The notes under the pieces were generated by a model that saw nothing but the letters and a program-made list of their open reading frames with translations, was not told the origin of the DNA and searched no databases. Positions 32,373 to 43,771 of a stretch of 64,000 nucleotides of DNA are shown piece after piece. Position numbers and translations under genes: made by a program. The stretch spans positions 1,121,001 through 1,185,000 of the forward strand of contig OZ025221.1 of assembly GCA_964019055.1 (NCBI GenBank), written 5' to 3'. Numbering within the stretch: position 1 is the stretch's first letter; every line of letters starts with the position of its first letter. The stretch is from Anthopleura xanthogrammica (Eukaryota > Cnidaria > Anthozoa > Actiniaria > Actiniidae).

Positions 32373-33861
32373 CATTTTTTGAGTGACTAATTATCCTTTC
32401 TTGCAGCTCTTATAACTGAATTTACCTCTCAAAGGAGGTAAAAATGTAATGGGCGAAAGACCTAAAGTCCATCAATAATGATGAAGTGTCGATTAAAACA
32501 TGTAACATGTATCTACCCATAATCATTGCTGGTCTCATCTTTGTAGCTTTTCAGACCCTAGTTTTCTTTAGCCCTAGAAAACCCTTTCAATAGGAAGCAA
32601 ACATGATACTGACGTCACCACAGTGGCAATAACGTACAGTATATGCTCGTGAATTTTTCCCATACTATACGATTCAATACTTTTGACATTGCCCCTAACA
32701 ACATGCACTTTTCAATGACAAAACTTTGTGACAAAACTTCAGTTGTTCCAAGCTCAACTGAGAAGCAGTAATTTTTTCCCATTTCAGACCATGTGTCATT
32801 CTCTTGAGAATAAGTGTTAGACAAACAAATGATACTCTAGGGAAAGACACATGGTCTAGAATGGCAAAACCTTATGCCCAAGGTTTAGAGGCAGTTTAAA
32901 GCTTTAAAAATATGATTTAATACGAGAATTTTGAAGCAAAATGAAACTGAGTTGCCTTTCGACTTACCTTGGACTTATCAAACATGTGCTTTAAGAGCCA
33001 AACTTGACGAACTTTCTTAAAGGTCCACTTAGCACGGTTGTCTTTCCACATTTTAAGATAAAGCAAAGCTTCATCAACTGAATTTTTCTTGTCTGATGCA
33101 TCAGTGTTTTCAGGAATTTTTATCTCACTTTTCTTCCTTTTTTCCTTTTTCTTCATTTTCACTATAGCCTCATCCTCTACTGGCACCTCGTCATTTTTTG
33201 ATAAGCTTTGATCATCATTTCTTTTTTCTTTCTTTGATTTTACTTGACTTTTTGCTTTAAACTTTTCTGTTGTATCATCATCTAATTCACCATTTTCATC
33301 AACTGTGATATTTCTAAAACCTTCCTCCGGATCATTACTTACAAAACATAACATGGTTTCTTCTTTAGATTTGGATTTCTTAGATTTTTGCTTCTTTGTT
33401 TTATCAATCCCAGTCTCTGACACAGCATCATTTTTGTCCCTCTTTTTTTTCTTGTTTTTATTTTCATTCTTTTGATCCTCAATAATCTGATTTTCTTTTT
33501 TACTTTTTCTCTTTTTCTTCTTCTCTTGATCTTCAATCTCCTGGCTTCCATCACTGATTTCCTCCATAAGTTCTTCAGTATCTTCTTTCTTTTTCTTCTT
33601 CTTTTTATCTTCAATCTCCTGCCTTTCATCACTGATAATTTCCGTATAATCTCCTGATCTACAAGATTTCTTATCTCTCTTTCCCTTCTTCTCTTTGTAT
33701 CCAATCTCCTCATTTTCTATGTTCACGTCGTCCATGTCTTTCAACTTTCTTTTTTTGGCTTTTTTAGCTTCTGCTTCTCCACGTGTTTCAAACTCTTCTT
33801 CGACCTCGACTATTTTTCTCTCTTTCGAGACATTTTTCTTTTTTCTTTTGCTTTCTTCCAT
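31945..33861 (-). CDS. C7orf50: C7orf50-like WKF-domain protein (3 exons)
   Basis: Exons on the minus strand: 33861-32968 (phase 0 donor aag|gtaagt), 32311-32209, 32015-31945. The product is about 355 residues. Residues 1 to about 255 are Lys/Glu-rich and disordered, with multiple KKKRK-type nuclear signals. The WKF domain follows (ALLYLKMWKDNRAKWTFKK...LLKHMFD). Exon 2 continues with VPDNDFEVLLLYLEGLQG, and exon 3 ends with FDLERVKNLLQILN. All three blocks match the animal C7orf50 family, a nuclear/nucleolar protein of poorly known function. The N-terminal basic region is longer than in vertebrates. The start is the first ATG (33861); an in-frame GTG precedes it. Confidence 0.9.
32092..32160 (+). 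repeat. C-rich tract
   Basis: Poly-C followed by a C-rich segment in intron 2 of the C7orf50-like gene. Confidence 0.8.
32342..32372 (+). repeat. (TTA)n microsatellite
   Basis: Short perfect triplet run in intron 1 of the C7orf50-like gene. Confidence 0.9.
32595..32905. mobile_element. Two MITE fragments in intron 1 of the C7orf50-like gene
   Basis: Bases 32595-32765 match the element at 48600-48790 (gatactgacg, cgtgaa-ttttcccata, ttgcccctaacaacatgca). Bases 32775-32905 match the agaccacgtgtcatt palindromic MITE family. Confidence 0.65.
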
Positions 33862-33999
33862 CACAAGTAGCTATAGTCTTATCCAACGCAGGATTATAAC
33901 ATAAATAAAGGAAGCTAACGAATTGGTGAGCGATTTAAAGTGGAGTCAGTATTCTAACGTGGTACGTCCGCCATTTTGTTTTAAATTTTTGCCTTAGCG

Positions 34000-34053
34000 A
34001 TACCACAGGAACCCCAAATAAGATGCTTCGTATGCGATGGGTTCCCTGTGGTA
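34000..34053. repeat. Small palindrome upstream of the C7orf50-like gene
   Basis: The arms taccacaggaaccc and gggttccctgtggta flank about 25 bp. Confidence 0.7.
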
Positions 34054-34139
34054 CATATATTAAACATAAATTAGTTTATAATCAGATAATATTAATATTA
34101 AATTCATAGGAATAGAAAATGTAGCATTATGAAATGGTA

Positions 34140-34275
34140 AGACATAGATTCCTGGACTTGATCACATATGAGCGGAGTTTGTTAGGTCTCTCCCTGATTC
34201 GAGAGTTTTTCTCTTACTTTTTTGTTCAGTGCTGGGGTCTTCGCTTTTCTTCCCTCCCCAAAACCTAAAGCGATA
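34140..34275 (+). mobile_element. SINE body fragment
   Basis: Contains atgagcggagtttgttaggt, ctctccctgattcgagagtt and ttcttccctccccaaaa, matching the 44.1-kb SINE. The body runs straight into the 57-60-bp satellite, as it does at 3.5 kb in the other orientation. Confidence 0.6.
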
Positions 34276-34805
34276 TTTCAATTCGATCTGTGAGTTAGCC
34301 GTGCCCTGACCTAGATCAGCCCAGAGGTAAATGTTTCATGGTTCAATCTGTGAGTTAGCCGTGCCCTGACCTAGATCAGCCCAGAGGTAAATGTTTCATG
34401 GTTCAATCTGTGAGTTAGCCGTGCCCTGACCTAGATCAGCCCAGAGGTAAATGTTTCATGGTTCAATCTGTGAGTTAGCCGTGCCCTGACCTAGATCAGC
34501 CCAGAGGTAAATGTTTCAGGGTTAGATCTGTGAGTTTGCCGTGCCCTGGCTTAGATCAGCCCAGAGGTTGTTTCAAGGTTCGATCTGTGAGTTAGCCATG
34601 CCCTGACTTAGATCAGCCCAGAGGTTGTTTCAGGGTTCGATCTGTGAGTTAGCCATGCCCTGACTTAGATCATCCCAGAGGTTGTTTCAGGGTTCGATCT
34701 GTGAGTTTGCCATGCCCTGACTTAGATCAACCCAGAGGTTGTTTCTGGGTTCTATCTGTTAGTTAGCCGTGCCCTGACTTAGATCAGCCCAGAGGTTGTT
34801 GCAGG
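34275..34805 (+). repeat. 57-60-bp satellite, ~9 copies
   Basis: Three consecutive 60-bp units (34321-34500) are identical; later units are about 57 bp and slightly diverged. Core: ttcaatctgtgagttagccg, tgccctgacctagatcagcc, cagaggt. Confidence 0.95.
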
Positions 34806-36130
34806 GTCGCTTTATTTGAAGGTGGTAAATGCTAATGTTGACTTTCCGCCTGACCACTGGTCCACTTGGCGCGCAGACACTGACTTCAAACTTCAACTTC
34901 AAAAGGCATCTCATGGCCCGTGAACTAGTTGTGACTAGGTGTGACAACTCGCTCAAAAGGATTATAACTAGTTTACGGGTCATGAGATGACTTTTTTCTA
35001 AAATAAATGTCAAAATGATAAATGACAAGCCATGACATTACAAAACCTTGAGTGGCTGGTAAATAGAAGATTGTTCATCGTTGCCTCAACATTAGCAATG
35101 CATGGCCAGCTACCCAACACGGTGTTCATTCAACCACTGACGATCTCATGACAAGATTTTTTTTGAAGGTAAAAAGCACAAATCTTAATAAAGGTAGCAA
35201 AAGAACAAAAATATTTCTAGGGATATAATTTGTTTGGTCTAAGGGCGTAGCCCATGAGTATTTATGCCACACTTCTCATCTTAGACCTACTCTACACGGC
35301 ATCGCTTTGCTGAGATCACAGCTCCAAATGGCTATCGATCGGCTGCACCAGTTGTAGATTCTCAGACAGATCGAACCATAAACTAATTGAGAAAGCCAAC
35401 ACCAAGAGTTTTTTGGGCTAAAACTTAAGGTAAGACAATTGAATTCTTTATGAATAACATTTTTATATCTTTAACAGACTTGGAAAACATATTCATTTTT
35501 CTGTATTGGATTCTGATCTTCAAGGTTTTCGCTTTTGCTATATAAATAACTTTCACTGTCGACCTTTTTTTCGAAGCACCTTTGCCAAGGAATTTTTCAA
35601 TTATATAAGAATTTTGCTTAAAATTATTTGGCATGAAAAAAAGTCGTAAGCATGTAAAGCGCATTCTGTTTATATTTTTTCTTTTCTTTTCTTAAGGTAT
35701 AATATTGAAAATTTTGGCTATACAAATATTTAGGCGTAAAATAACTGAATCAAGAATACATGCTTGAATGGAATACTAAACATGATCCATCCTTGCATCG
35801 ATAATTTCCTAATACAATCCTAGCTAAAAAATGATTTTTACTTTCGTTTTAACAAGAAAAACCAAAAGAACACAATGAACTTAGCTGTTAATTCATGTTT
35901 GTTTATCGGGACTAAATAGGTTATAGAAAATAATGTCTTATAATTTACGAATTGTAGTCTTATAATTCGGTGACAACTTATATTTGTTAGTCACAATGTT
36001 GCTAAACTAAGTCATCGTTGTAATGAAATATATTCACAGTTCAGTAACCTGCCACAATGATATTGATAAACGAATTTTATAATTCCATGGTCTCTTGCTT
36101 GATACGATGGCTTTTCGCGGGTTCTTTTCT
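34806..36130. other. Intergenic, no gene seen
   Basis: Contains one inverted repeat (34905-35000, ctcatggcccgtgaactagt with actagtttacgggtcatgag) and otherwise AT-rich single-copy-looking DNA. Confidence 0.5.
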
Positions 36131-36134
36131 TTTC

Positions 36135-36320
36135 TTTCTGTGAGTTAGCCGTGCCCTGACTTAGATCACCTCAGAGATTGTTTCAGGGTTCAATCTGTGA
36201 GTTAGCCGTGCCCTGACTTAGATCAGCCCAGAGGTTGTTTCAGGGTTCAATCTGTGAGTTAGCCGTGACTTGACTTAGATCACCCCAGAGGTTGATTCAG
36301 AGTTCGGTCTGTAAGTGAAC
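36135..36320 (+). repeat. 57-bp satellite, three copies
   Basis: Same unit as at 34.3 kb, more diverged. Confidence 0.9.
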
Positions 36321-36977
36321 CATGTTCTAAGTAAAAACTTAGGGTTCAGTAAAGGCAAACGTAGCAAAATTATTGGTAAACAAACCATGTGTCAATGCAA
36401 AAAATTAACCTAATTTAGCGGGTGTTGTCATAAATATTGAATGATATTGTTAACCCGAGCATGTCGAATGGTTACTGGTTGAAAAACATCATATCCATTC
36501 TTCTTTCTTTCTTTCTTTCTTTCTTCTTTTTTTCTTTCTTTTTTTTCTTTTTTTCTTTTGATTTTCCTTCTAACTTCTTGGTTGGTTTGTTGGCTGGTTG
36601 GGTTATTGTTTTGTGTTTTTTTTACCGACTGTCCTTGTTGTTTAGTTTGTGTCATTTGCCTCATAAATATATAGGAAGTTTAAAGCAGTTTTATCTAGGG
36701 TAAGACCGTGTATTTACATTCATTCCGTCTTTTAAAACCTTTCAACACATTCTCCCATGCCAATCCTTCAAAAAATCGATTTTATCAGTTTAATTCTATT
36801 TCTCCTATATAGTCAACTTTATGATCTGAAACTTCCCCTTTTTTATATGCTCTTTTCATTTCTGCATGGGGCTTGTTTTGACACAAATGCTCATCGTTTT
36901 AAGGAAGCAGGGTCAAGTGACCTGTTAGAGCAAATGCCGACATATTGCGGTCGAAGATGCCACGGTTCGCAACTCAA

Positions 36978-37143
36978 TTAAAGAATCTTATTCCCAAGAC
37001 CACGCGTCATTCCCTAGAGTATCATTTCTTTGTTTAACGGTTGCACATGAAAAGACACATGAATATGGATACAACTCAAACAAAGAATCTTATTCTCAAG
37101 AGAATGGCACGTGGTCTGAAATGGGAAAACATTACGCCCAAGG
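36978..37143. mobile_element. agaccacgtgtcatt-family MITE
   Basis: The left arm with accacgcgtcattccctaga and right arm with gaatggcacgtggtctgaaa flank the family interior (gaatatggatacaactcaaa). It ends about 40 bp before the acceptor of the signal-peptide exon, so it sits in the 5' intron or promoter of the next gene. Confidence 0.75.
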
Positions 37144-37188
37144 TAAAAATCTCTATCATTCTCTTCTGCTTGTGTTACAGGTTTACAG

Positions 37189-39312
37189 ATGGGAGCCTTC
37201 ATTTTATTATCCCTCGCTTTGCTGACATTTGGAGGTGAGAAAGGCTAAAGTTTGAATTACCAGTATTTGCGGATTTTTTTCAAACGGCAGCCATCTTTAT
37301 TCTCATGAGAATAAAAAACTTTGTTGAAACCCACGTAAAACCATAATGTTACAGTCAACATGGCTGCCCGTGAGAAAAGCCCAAACAAAGTCCCATAGAA
37401 TTGATGTGGAAAATAACTATCTAGGGCCAGGCCTGCGCGGCTACAAAAAACACAGGTAGTCCGTCGAGATTGGTGTTACTATATGTTTCGTCAATGCGTT
37501 TGATGACTCTTTTTTTGTTTGTTTGTAGCTCATGCAAATCCATGGATTTTCCAAGAGATCAAGCCTTTGAACGAAGCAGAAACAGTCAAAAAATCTAATA
37601 TACCTGATAAACCAGTCAAAGATATCGACCCGACAAAACCAACCATTCATATCAAGCAAGACATCAGAGAAGACATTCTTGGAAAAAATACAAGTAGCAC
37701 CAAGTTTAAAGAAGGTGTTAAAAAGCTGTTGGATTTTTTGGAGGCAGGACCGAAAGCGATCGGTGATGCTCCCGATAAAGAGAACACCTCGCCATTAGCA
37801 CCTAGTAGCCAAAATCCCAAGGGAAATGAAGCCCACGTTGCAGATAAAGACAGTAGCATAAAAGATATTCAAATGTTGAAACAAAATAATGAGTCTTTAT
37901 CGTACAAGCAGGATAAGCAGTCGGATTTCAGCCAAGTGAATGGAGTGAACTCGAAAGATCTTAACACCGTTGCTAATGGAGACCACGATGACAAAACTCA
38001 GAATACTCAGAATACGAATTTTGTGAACCAACTGAAGGAGCCACCGGCTATCCCAATGAGAAGTGAAATAAATAGAAATGGGATGCTGCACGATGGTATG
38101 ATGGACAACAATCTTCAGAGCGTTGCCACTGGTGACCATTTGAGTTCGTTCAATAAAGACAGCCACGATGACAAAACTCAGAAAGAATCGAATTCGAATT
38201 TGGTAAACCAACTGAAGGAGCCCCCGGCTATCCCAATGCGAAGTGAAATAAATGGTAATGGAATGCTGCACGATGGTATGATGGACAAAAATCTTCAGGG
38301 CCTTGCCACTGGTGACCATTTGAGTTCGTTCAATAAAGACAACCACGATGACAAACCTATGAGAGAATCGAATTCGAATTTCGCGAATCAACAGAAGGAG
38401 CCACCAGCTATCCCAATGAGAAGTGAAATCAATAGTAATGGAATAACCCCCGTTCATGCGACAGTAGCCCTTTTACCTAACGGCAGGAGGTACAAAGCTG
38501 GGTTTGGTGGTAATGTGGTAGCAAGGAGTCAAATACCGTACAAAATGCCTTATCAAGCGACGCAAGTACTTCAAAACAACGCCATCGTAAGAAGTAACTA
38601 CAAGATACCCAATCCTGTAAATTTACCAAATCTGCAATATAACCCATACTCGGCGCTTTACCAACGATCGTCATTCCCTCGTCACTATGGTAACTATGGA
38701 GTCGCTCAGCGTCCAATTTCTATGGCAACGCAAGCCTACAGATATCCTTATAATCAAAGACGAATGCTACCACTTAAGTACAACAGCTTTAATCCAGCTT
38801 TAAGAACCAATGTTAGACTTCCATTTTACAAGAATGCAGCACTCAGATCACAAGTTTATAATCCGAGATTACGATTCCCTTATACCAAAACTTTAGTCCC
38901 TCAACGTCCGGCAATGATCCCCCAAAGGGCACCAATGTCTCTATTTCCAGCAAAGTCCAACATTCCAAACTTTCGAAATTTTCAAATACCTCAACCTCAT
39001 CATGCATACCCAGTTTTACCAAAGTGGAATCTGTTGGGAAGAAACACCATTTTGAAACCAGCTTTGAGACCAAAAGGCATAAAGTATCGTCGCTTGGCTA
39101 CTAACGATAGAGGACACTCGTACAGCGGATTATCGTCCCCACGGGACAAAGTTACACAAAAATCGCCATTACCACTGCCACTAGCTTCAATAATGACAGT
39201 AGCAAGAATTGTCGTACCAGCACGTCCACATACCCTGAACGGTGCATTTAAGTCAAACGTCGAAACGATATCGTCAGCAGATCCAGAAGAGAAAGGTGCT
39301 CGTGCGGTTTGA
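37189..39312 (+). CDS. Secreted repetitive protein of unknown function (2 coding exons)
   Basis: Coding exon 1 is 37189-37234 (MGAFILLSLALLTFGG, a signal peptide) with donor g|gtgaga. Exon 2 is 37529-39312; g + ct completes Ala. An acceptor (ttacag) at 37180 implies an upstream non-coding exon. Mature protein: an acidic/polar N-terminal region; a repeat region of two full and one partial ~60-residue units, each with HDDK, KEPPAIPMRSEIN and GMLHDGMMD; then about 280 residues rich in Arg, Tyr, Pro, Asn and Gln with many YxxPxY-like steps, strongly basic and without Cys. Such composition fits an extracellular matrix, mucus or skeletal organic matrix protein, or a precursor processed at basic sites. 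No known domain is recognised. Confidence 0.8.
37984..38445 (+). repeat. 180-bp in-frame tandem repeat within the secreted-protein exon
   Basis: Units start at 37984, 38164 and 38344 (the last truncated). Each has cacgatgacaaa near the start and the identical run gctatcccaatg.gaagtgaaat. The period is a multiple of three, so copy number can change without a frameshift. Confidence 0.9.
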
Positions 39313-40427
39313 GAATATAGAACTCAGAGCACCTAATATACTCCTGGGTTTCGTGAAAAAAGCATTCTGGTATTTAGACAATACTAAATACGGTTATTAT
39401 TTTTGTTAATGGCTCTTTTTCATATCAGTGAAATACCGCTGTGTTCATTGATTACAGACTCATTCACTCAAGGTTAGCCTCATTTTAGCGTCAAAATATT
39501 CACAAATACCAACGGCAAAGTAAAAAATGTACAACTTCAACAATACAAACACTTCACGGACCTTGCTGAATTGAAACTGTAATTTCTACACAAAACTCGA
39601 GGCTAACCCTGCATGAACAACAGAGAATTCGAAATTTGAGTATTTTATTTGGTGATGCATGGATGCATGGATGGGAACTTGAGTTTTGGGTTTTTTTTTT
39701 TCAGAAGTGAGAATTGTTTTATTGCATTGCAATTTCACTGTGATGTTGAATTGGACAACTCGATATTTCATTTAAAATTTATGGGATTTTCCCAAATTTT
39801 TGTCTGCAGGTTTTTCCAGCATATTTTCTTCTCTGTTGACATTATTTACACATCGATATAATACTTTTCAAGCTTGTTAAGCAACATGCAACATGCAACA
39901 TGCTCAATTGATCAAGGTTGATCTGACGAGAGCACGTCATATGCAAACGAGTTAAAACGTCTGCGCATGCGCATAATTTTATGCTAATTAGTCGAAAATG
40001 GTCTCGTGATATTTCTATTAACTTCGGCTGTCATATCACAGTGTGGGAAATCACACAGAACTCTGAGTTCCATACTAAGTGATAGCACAAACGGACCAAG
40101 TCTCCACTGAAAGCTTAAGTTGAATTAACTTGAAAATCAAGGGCAATTCTTCTACACGATTGTCTTTGTTAACACAGTATTGCTTGGAAAAATGCTGAAG
40201 CTCACGCATGCGCATACGTCATTCTTTGGCGTTCTCACGGAGGAGAATAAAAATTAATTGTGATTGAAATTTTTATATAGAAAATTAGAATATTTAATAA
40301 AACATATTAGAATGAGAATGTCAAGGCTGTTTCTTCTGAAAGTGTGCACTGGGTCTCCTCTCTCGGGCTCGATTCGACTCGACATCCCATATGTGATGAA
40401 TAAGAATTACGTCTGGCATAATAGCTA
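39313..40427. other. Intergenic, no gene seen
   Basis: Short tandem motifs only (atggatgc near 39655; gcaacat triplicate at 39883-39901). No exon chain is seen. Confidence 0.5.
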
Positions 40428-40557
40428 TTATTACGGATGCATGCAAATGAGATGCAAATGAGACGACAAGCATTGTATTGACCCGATAGCCTCACTTGTA
40501 TGATTCTTAAACAAAAGAACATCTCATTTGCATCTCATTTGCATGCATCCGCAATAA
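40428..40557. repeat. Inverted repeat with paired octamer motifs
   Basis: The left arm (about 40428-40462) holds ttacggatgcatgcaaatga and a second atgcaaat. The right arm (about 40521-40557) is its complement. Each arm has two POU-type octamers (ATGCAAAT) 10 bp apart. It may be a MITE. Confidence 0.75.
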
Positions 40558-41635
40558 CAGCGGATTTAACCTTTTTTAAACTATGATTTTTTAGAGCGAA
40601 ATTTAAGGTGGCTGGACCCAGTTTCTAGAGTGCGCTGGTACTTGAATTGAAACAGTTATAACTCCCGCTACTTACACACTTACTACACACGAACCAAAGT
40701 TTACATTGGTGCTAGTTTGGTTGAAATCGGAGTTTTCCTAGCATCGAAATTGTGATGCCATTGATCTTATACTTCACCAATTCTCTCGAAATCCAGACCT
40801 AAACTTTGAAAACGATGTATTAGACTTTGTAGACTGGAAGTTTGCTTATAATATGGGAAAGTTTTAAAAAATTATATGAAGCCGTTTTTGAGTAAAATCG
40901 GAGCAATTATTTTACTCAGGATAATAATAAAACGGTACTATAATAACTTTAATTTATGACACTTGTTCCCGAAAGAACTCACGCAATATTTTGGGTTGTA
41001 ATTAAAGGCAAGACATGTTTCTGTATTCAGCGAAAATTTCCTTGTATTTGCGGCTTTTTTTTGATCGCTGTTCAGTGAGACGATCGACGATCGACGATCG
41101 TAAAATTCCAATTCGATCTATGAGTTAGCCGTACTCCTCTCAGCTTGGATCAGGTTTTTTCTATATTTATTTGTGGGAAAAACGTATTATTATTTTTATT
41201 CATTTCTAGCAAAGACGTTCAATTTCTTTTCCAATATTTTCATCAGCAATGAAACATTCCCCCTGATCAAGGGTACAAGTATATCCGGTAGTTAGAACAC
41301 AGTTCCTTCCTTCCAACGTAAAGGCAATCAGGTAACTATTCACGAGATTTGCTCGTCTTATCCAATGGTATTTTCCAGGTAAACACTCTCCTTAATTAAA
41401 GTCCAGGTGCGCGGATGTAATCAAACTCAGTTGTCTTACAACAAGTTTGAACCGTTTAAAGGGAAATTATCTCAGGGGATTTTCAGTTAGAGCTTGAAGG
41501 CCATACAGGCAGTTTGTAGGGCAGGTAAACGGGATTCCAAGGCACACATCGAGTCTTAGACGATTTGGTGAGTAAAGATGAATACATTTGACTCATTTTG
41601 AAGTAGACTCTGAAATTTTATCGAACCCTGAAACC
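40558..41635. other. Intergenic, no gene seen
   Basis: No convincing ORF or repeat apart from a short cgatcgacgatcgacgatcg palindromic run near 41079-41100. Confidence 0.5.
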
Positions 41636-41639
41636 GGCA

Positions 41640-41905
41640 CGGCTCAGGGCACGGCTAACTCAAACTATTGAACCCTGAAACAACCTCTGGGGTGATCTAA
41701 GTCAAGGCATGCCGGATAACTCACAGATCGAACCTCTGGGCTGATCTAAGTCAGGGCATGGCTAACTCACAGATCGAACCCTGAAATAACCTCTGGGCTA
41801 ATCTAAGTCAGGGCATGGCTAACTCACAGATCGAACCCTGAAATAACCTCTGGGCTGATCTAAGTCAGGGCATGGCTAACTCACAGATCAAACCCTGAAA
41901 AAAAA
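41640..41905 (-). repeat. 57-bp satellite, ~5 copies
   Basis: Reverse orientation of the 34.3-kb unit (cctctgggctgatctaagtc, agggcatggctaactcacag). Confidence 0.9.
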
Positions 41906-42244
41906 CCTCCAGGCTCTCTCCATGCGACATCGATAGGTGTGTGAGAAAGTGGAATGACCAGAGTATGCGTCCAACAAGGGATTCTCAATATTTTGTATAT
42001 TGTCCCATCATAAAAAGGTACACAAGATTTCAAAAGCAATGTCCCAGAAGAAGACATTGATCGGGCAGAATCTCTCAGTTTTCATTCATTATAATTTTAT
42101 ATAAATTTTTCTTGAAATTCTATGAATGTACTCAAGTTCAGTTCCCGCGACAATAGGATATACGTATTTCAATAAAGTTAGGCACAAACGACTGACCCAC
42201 AAAGCTAGGATACCCATGCAGAGAAGGTTAAACTGTAACTCAGT

Positions 42245-42490
42245 AGCGTAGGGAGGGGGGGGGGGGACGGGGGTACGTGCCCCCCAATTTTTGGTAAATA
42301 GGGAATTGTTTGTTTTTTCCATTTTTTATCATTTTTTTTTTTTTTGTACTTGGCGCCCCCCACTTTTTGTAGAGAAAGTTGTATTCCCTATTTCGTCGTA
42401 AATATCGCGGTTTCTTTTATTTTATTTTGCTTCGGCGATTTTTGGCGGAGGTGCTCCCCAGAACCTAGGTCCTCTCTACGCCCCTGCTGT
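42245..42490 (-). mobile_element. Interspersed repeat with G/C runs
   Basis: Contains gtagggaggggg, a T-rich middle with tttgtacttggcgcc, and cttcggcgatttttgg, then ctaggtcctctctacgcccc. A shorter relative lies at 31640-31850. Confidence 0.5.
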
Positions 42491-42697
42491 AACTGATGGA
42501 AGATCACAAGTCCATCAATAGTCATTATCCTTGTCCGTCTCAGCTTTGTAGCTCCGTATAATGAAAAATTAGGTTTTACAAAAGAAAAATAAAACAAAAC
42601 AAAACAAAGCATAATACAACAATTAACAATTAAGAAGAAAATTGGAAAAAAAGGGAATTTCATTCTCTTGTTCCGTCGTATTTTTTACTTCTAGACC

Positions 42698-43771
42698 ATG
42701 ACCACAAGAAACAGCAGCGATAATTTCAGCCAAGCAGTCAATAGCACCAGCAGAGAATATGTCTTTGCTCCTGTTAGTTACCGCGTGAAGTTCATAATAT
42801 TCATTGCAATGCTCTCGTTTGGAGTGTATGGGATGATTGCGAACTCTCTGATCCTCTACTTAAAGTACAAGCAACACAGAAGAAGACGCCATACAATACA
42901 AAGAGCATTCAGTCGATCCTTGACAGAATATTTCATTAATAGTCTTGCCTTGTCAGATGTGCTGTGCTCTCTAATCAGCTTTCCCTTACTTGCAGCTGAA
43001 ATGTTCATCGACTTTGTTCACAATGACTGGATTTGTAAAGTCAATCGATTCCTAAACTTCATCTTTCCAGTCATAACTATACTCAACCTTTTGACCATTG
43101 GAGTAGAAAGATATTTTAGCATATTTCATCCATTTTCTGTTCTATCTCGTCGCAAAGCCAAGCGAATGGTTCTAGGAGCCTGGGTTTCAGGTGTTCTCAT
43201 AACCCTTGTCCCAATGCCCACGTACAAACTCATTAATTTTGACATTGAAGAAACTTCATACACTTTGGTTTGTAAATACGATAATACTCTACCGTTATAT
43301 AGTAGTTTGTTCATTAGTTTTATTACCATTGCGTATATAATACCAAGTTTCATTTTAATCTTCATAAATTTACGTATCTTAAAGTATATGCGTCGCAGAC
43401 GTCGCGTTGCCCATCAGCAGCAAATTGGAACCTCAAATCGAAACCCCTCCCTTAGCGGTCGCCTCAAGGTCACCAGGGTGTTTATCTGGCTGATATTTGC
43501 ATTCATCATCCCTTACTTACTCTTTATCATGTACAATGGATTAATGATGATCTTAAGGCTCAAAGTATCTTTTACTACTGATTATATCGCCAGACACATA
43601 AGCGCTTTGCTAGGCTATGCCAATGGTGCTGTCAGTGCAACGATATTCTTTCACAACGAAAAGGACTTGAGAAAAATGCTAAGAGATATGTTATTCAGCT
43701 CATTTTTGTCAAATGACCAATCTCAAGGTTCTCCAGTTGACGAAAGTATTCCTCAACAGAGCTCTTCCTGA
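42698..43771 (+). CDS. Class-A (rhodopsin-like) GPCR, intronless ORF
   Basis: 357 residues. The N-terminus has several NxS/T sites. TM1 has a GxxxN-type motif (MIANSLILYL). ICL1 is long and Arg-rich (HRRRRHTIQRAF). TM2 has NSLALSDVLC; TM3 starts after Cys in WICKVNRF and ends with ERY (GVERYFSIF). ECL2 carries a Cys (YTLVCKYD) for the standard disulphide. ICL3 has RRRRRV. TM6 has FAFIIPYL in place of CWxP. TM7 is degenerate: ANGAVSATIFF where NPxxY is expected. The tail is short and Ser-rich. A tttttacttctag stretch just before the ATG could be the acceptor of a 5'-UTR intron. The ligand is unknown. It is not closely related to the 26- and 57-64-kb receptors. Confidence 0.9.
   Translation: MTTRNSSDNFSQAVNSTSREYVFAPVSYRVKFIIFIAMLSFGVYGMIANSLILYLKYKQHRRRRHTIQRAFSRSLTEYFINSLALSDVLCSLISFPLLAAEMFIDFVHNDWICKVNRFLNFIFPVITILNLLTIGVERYFSIFHPFSVLSRRKAKRMVLGAWVSGVLITLVPMPTYKLINFDIEETSYTLVCKYDNTLPLYSSLFISFITIAYIIPSFILIFINLRILKYMRRRRRVAHQQQIGTSNRNPSLSGRLKVTRVFIWLIFAFIIPYLLFIMYNGLMMILRLKVSFTTDYIARHISALLGYANGAVSATIFFHNEKDLRKMLRDMLFSSFLSNDQSQGSPVDESIPQQSSS

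Noticed and set aside
34275..34805. CRISPR or gene-coding repeat
   Set aside because: Contiguous 57-60-bp tandem units without spacers and without a continuous frame; dispersed family in introns too.
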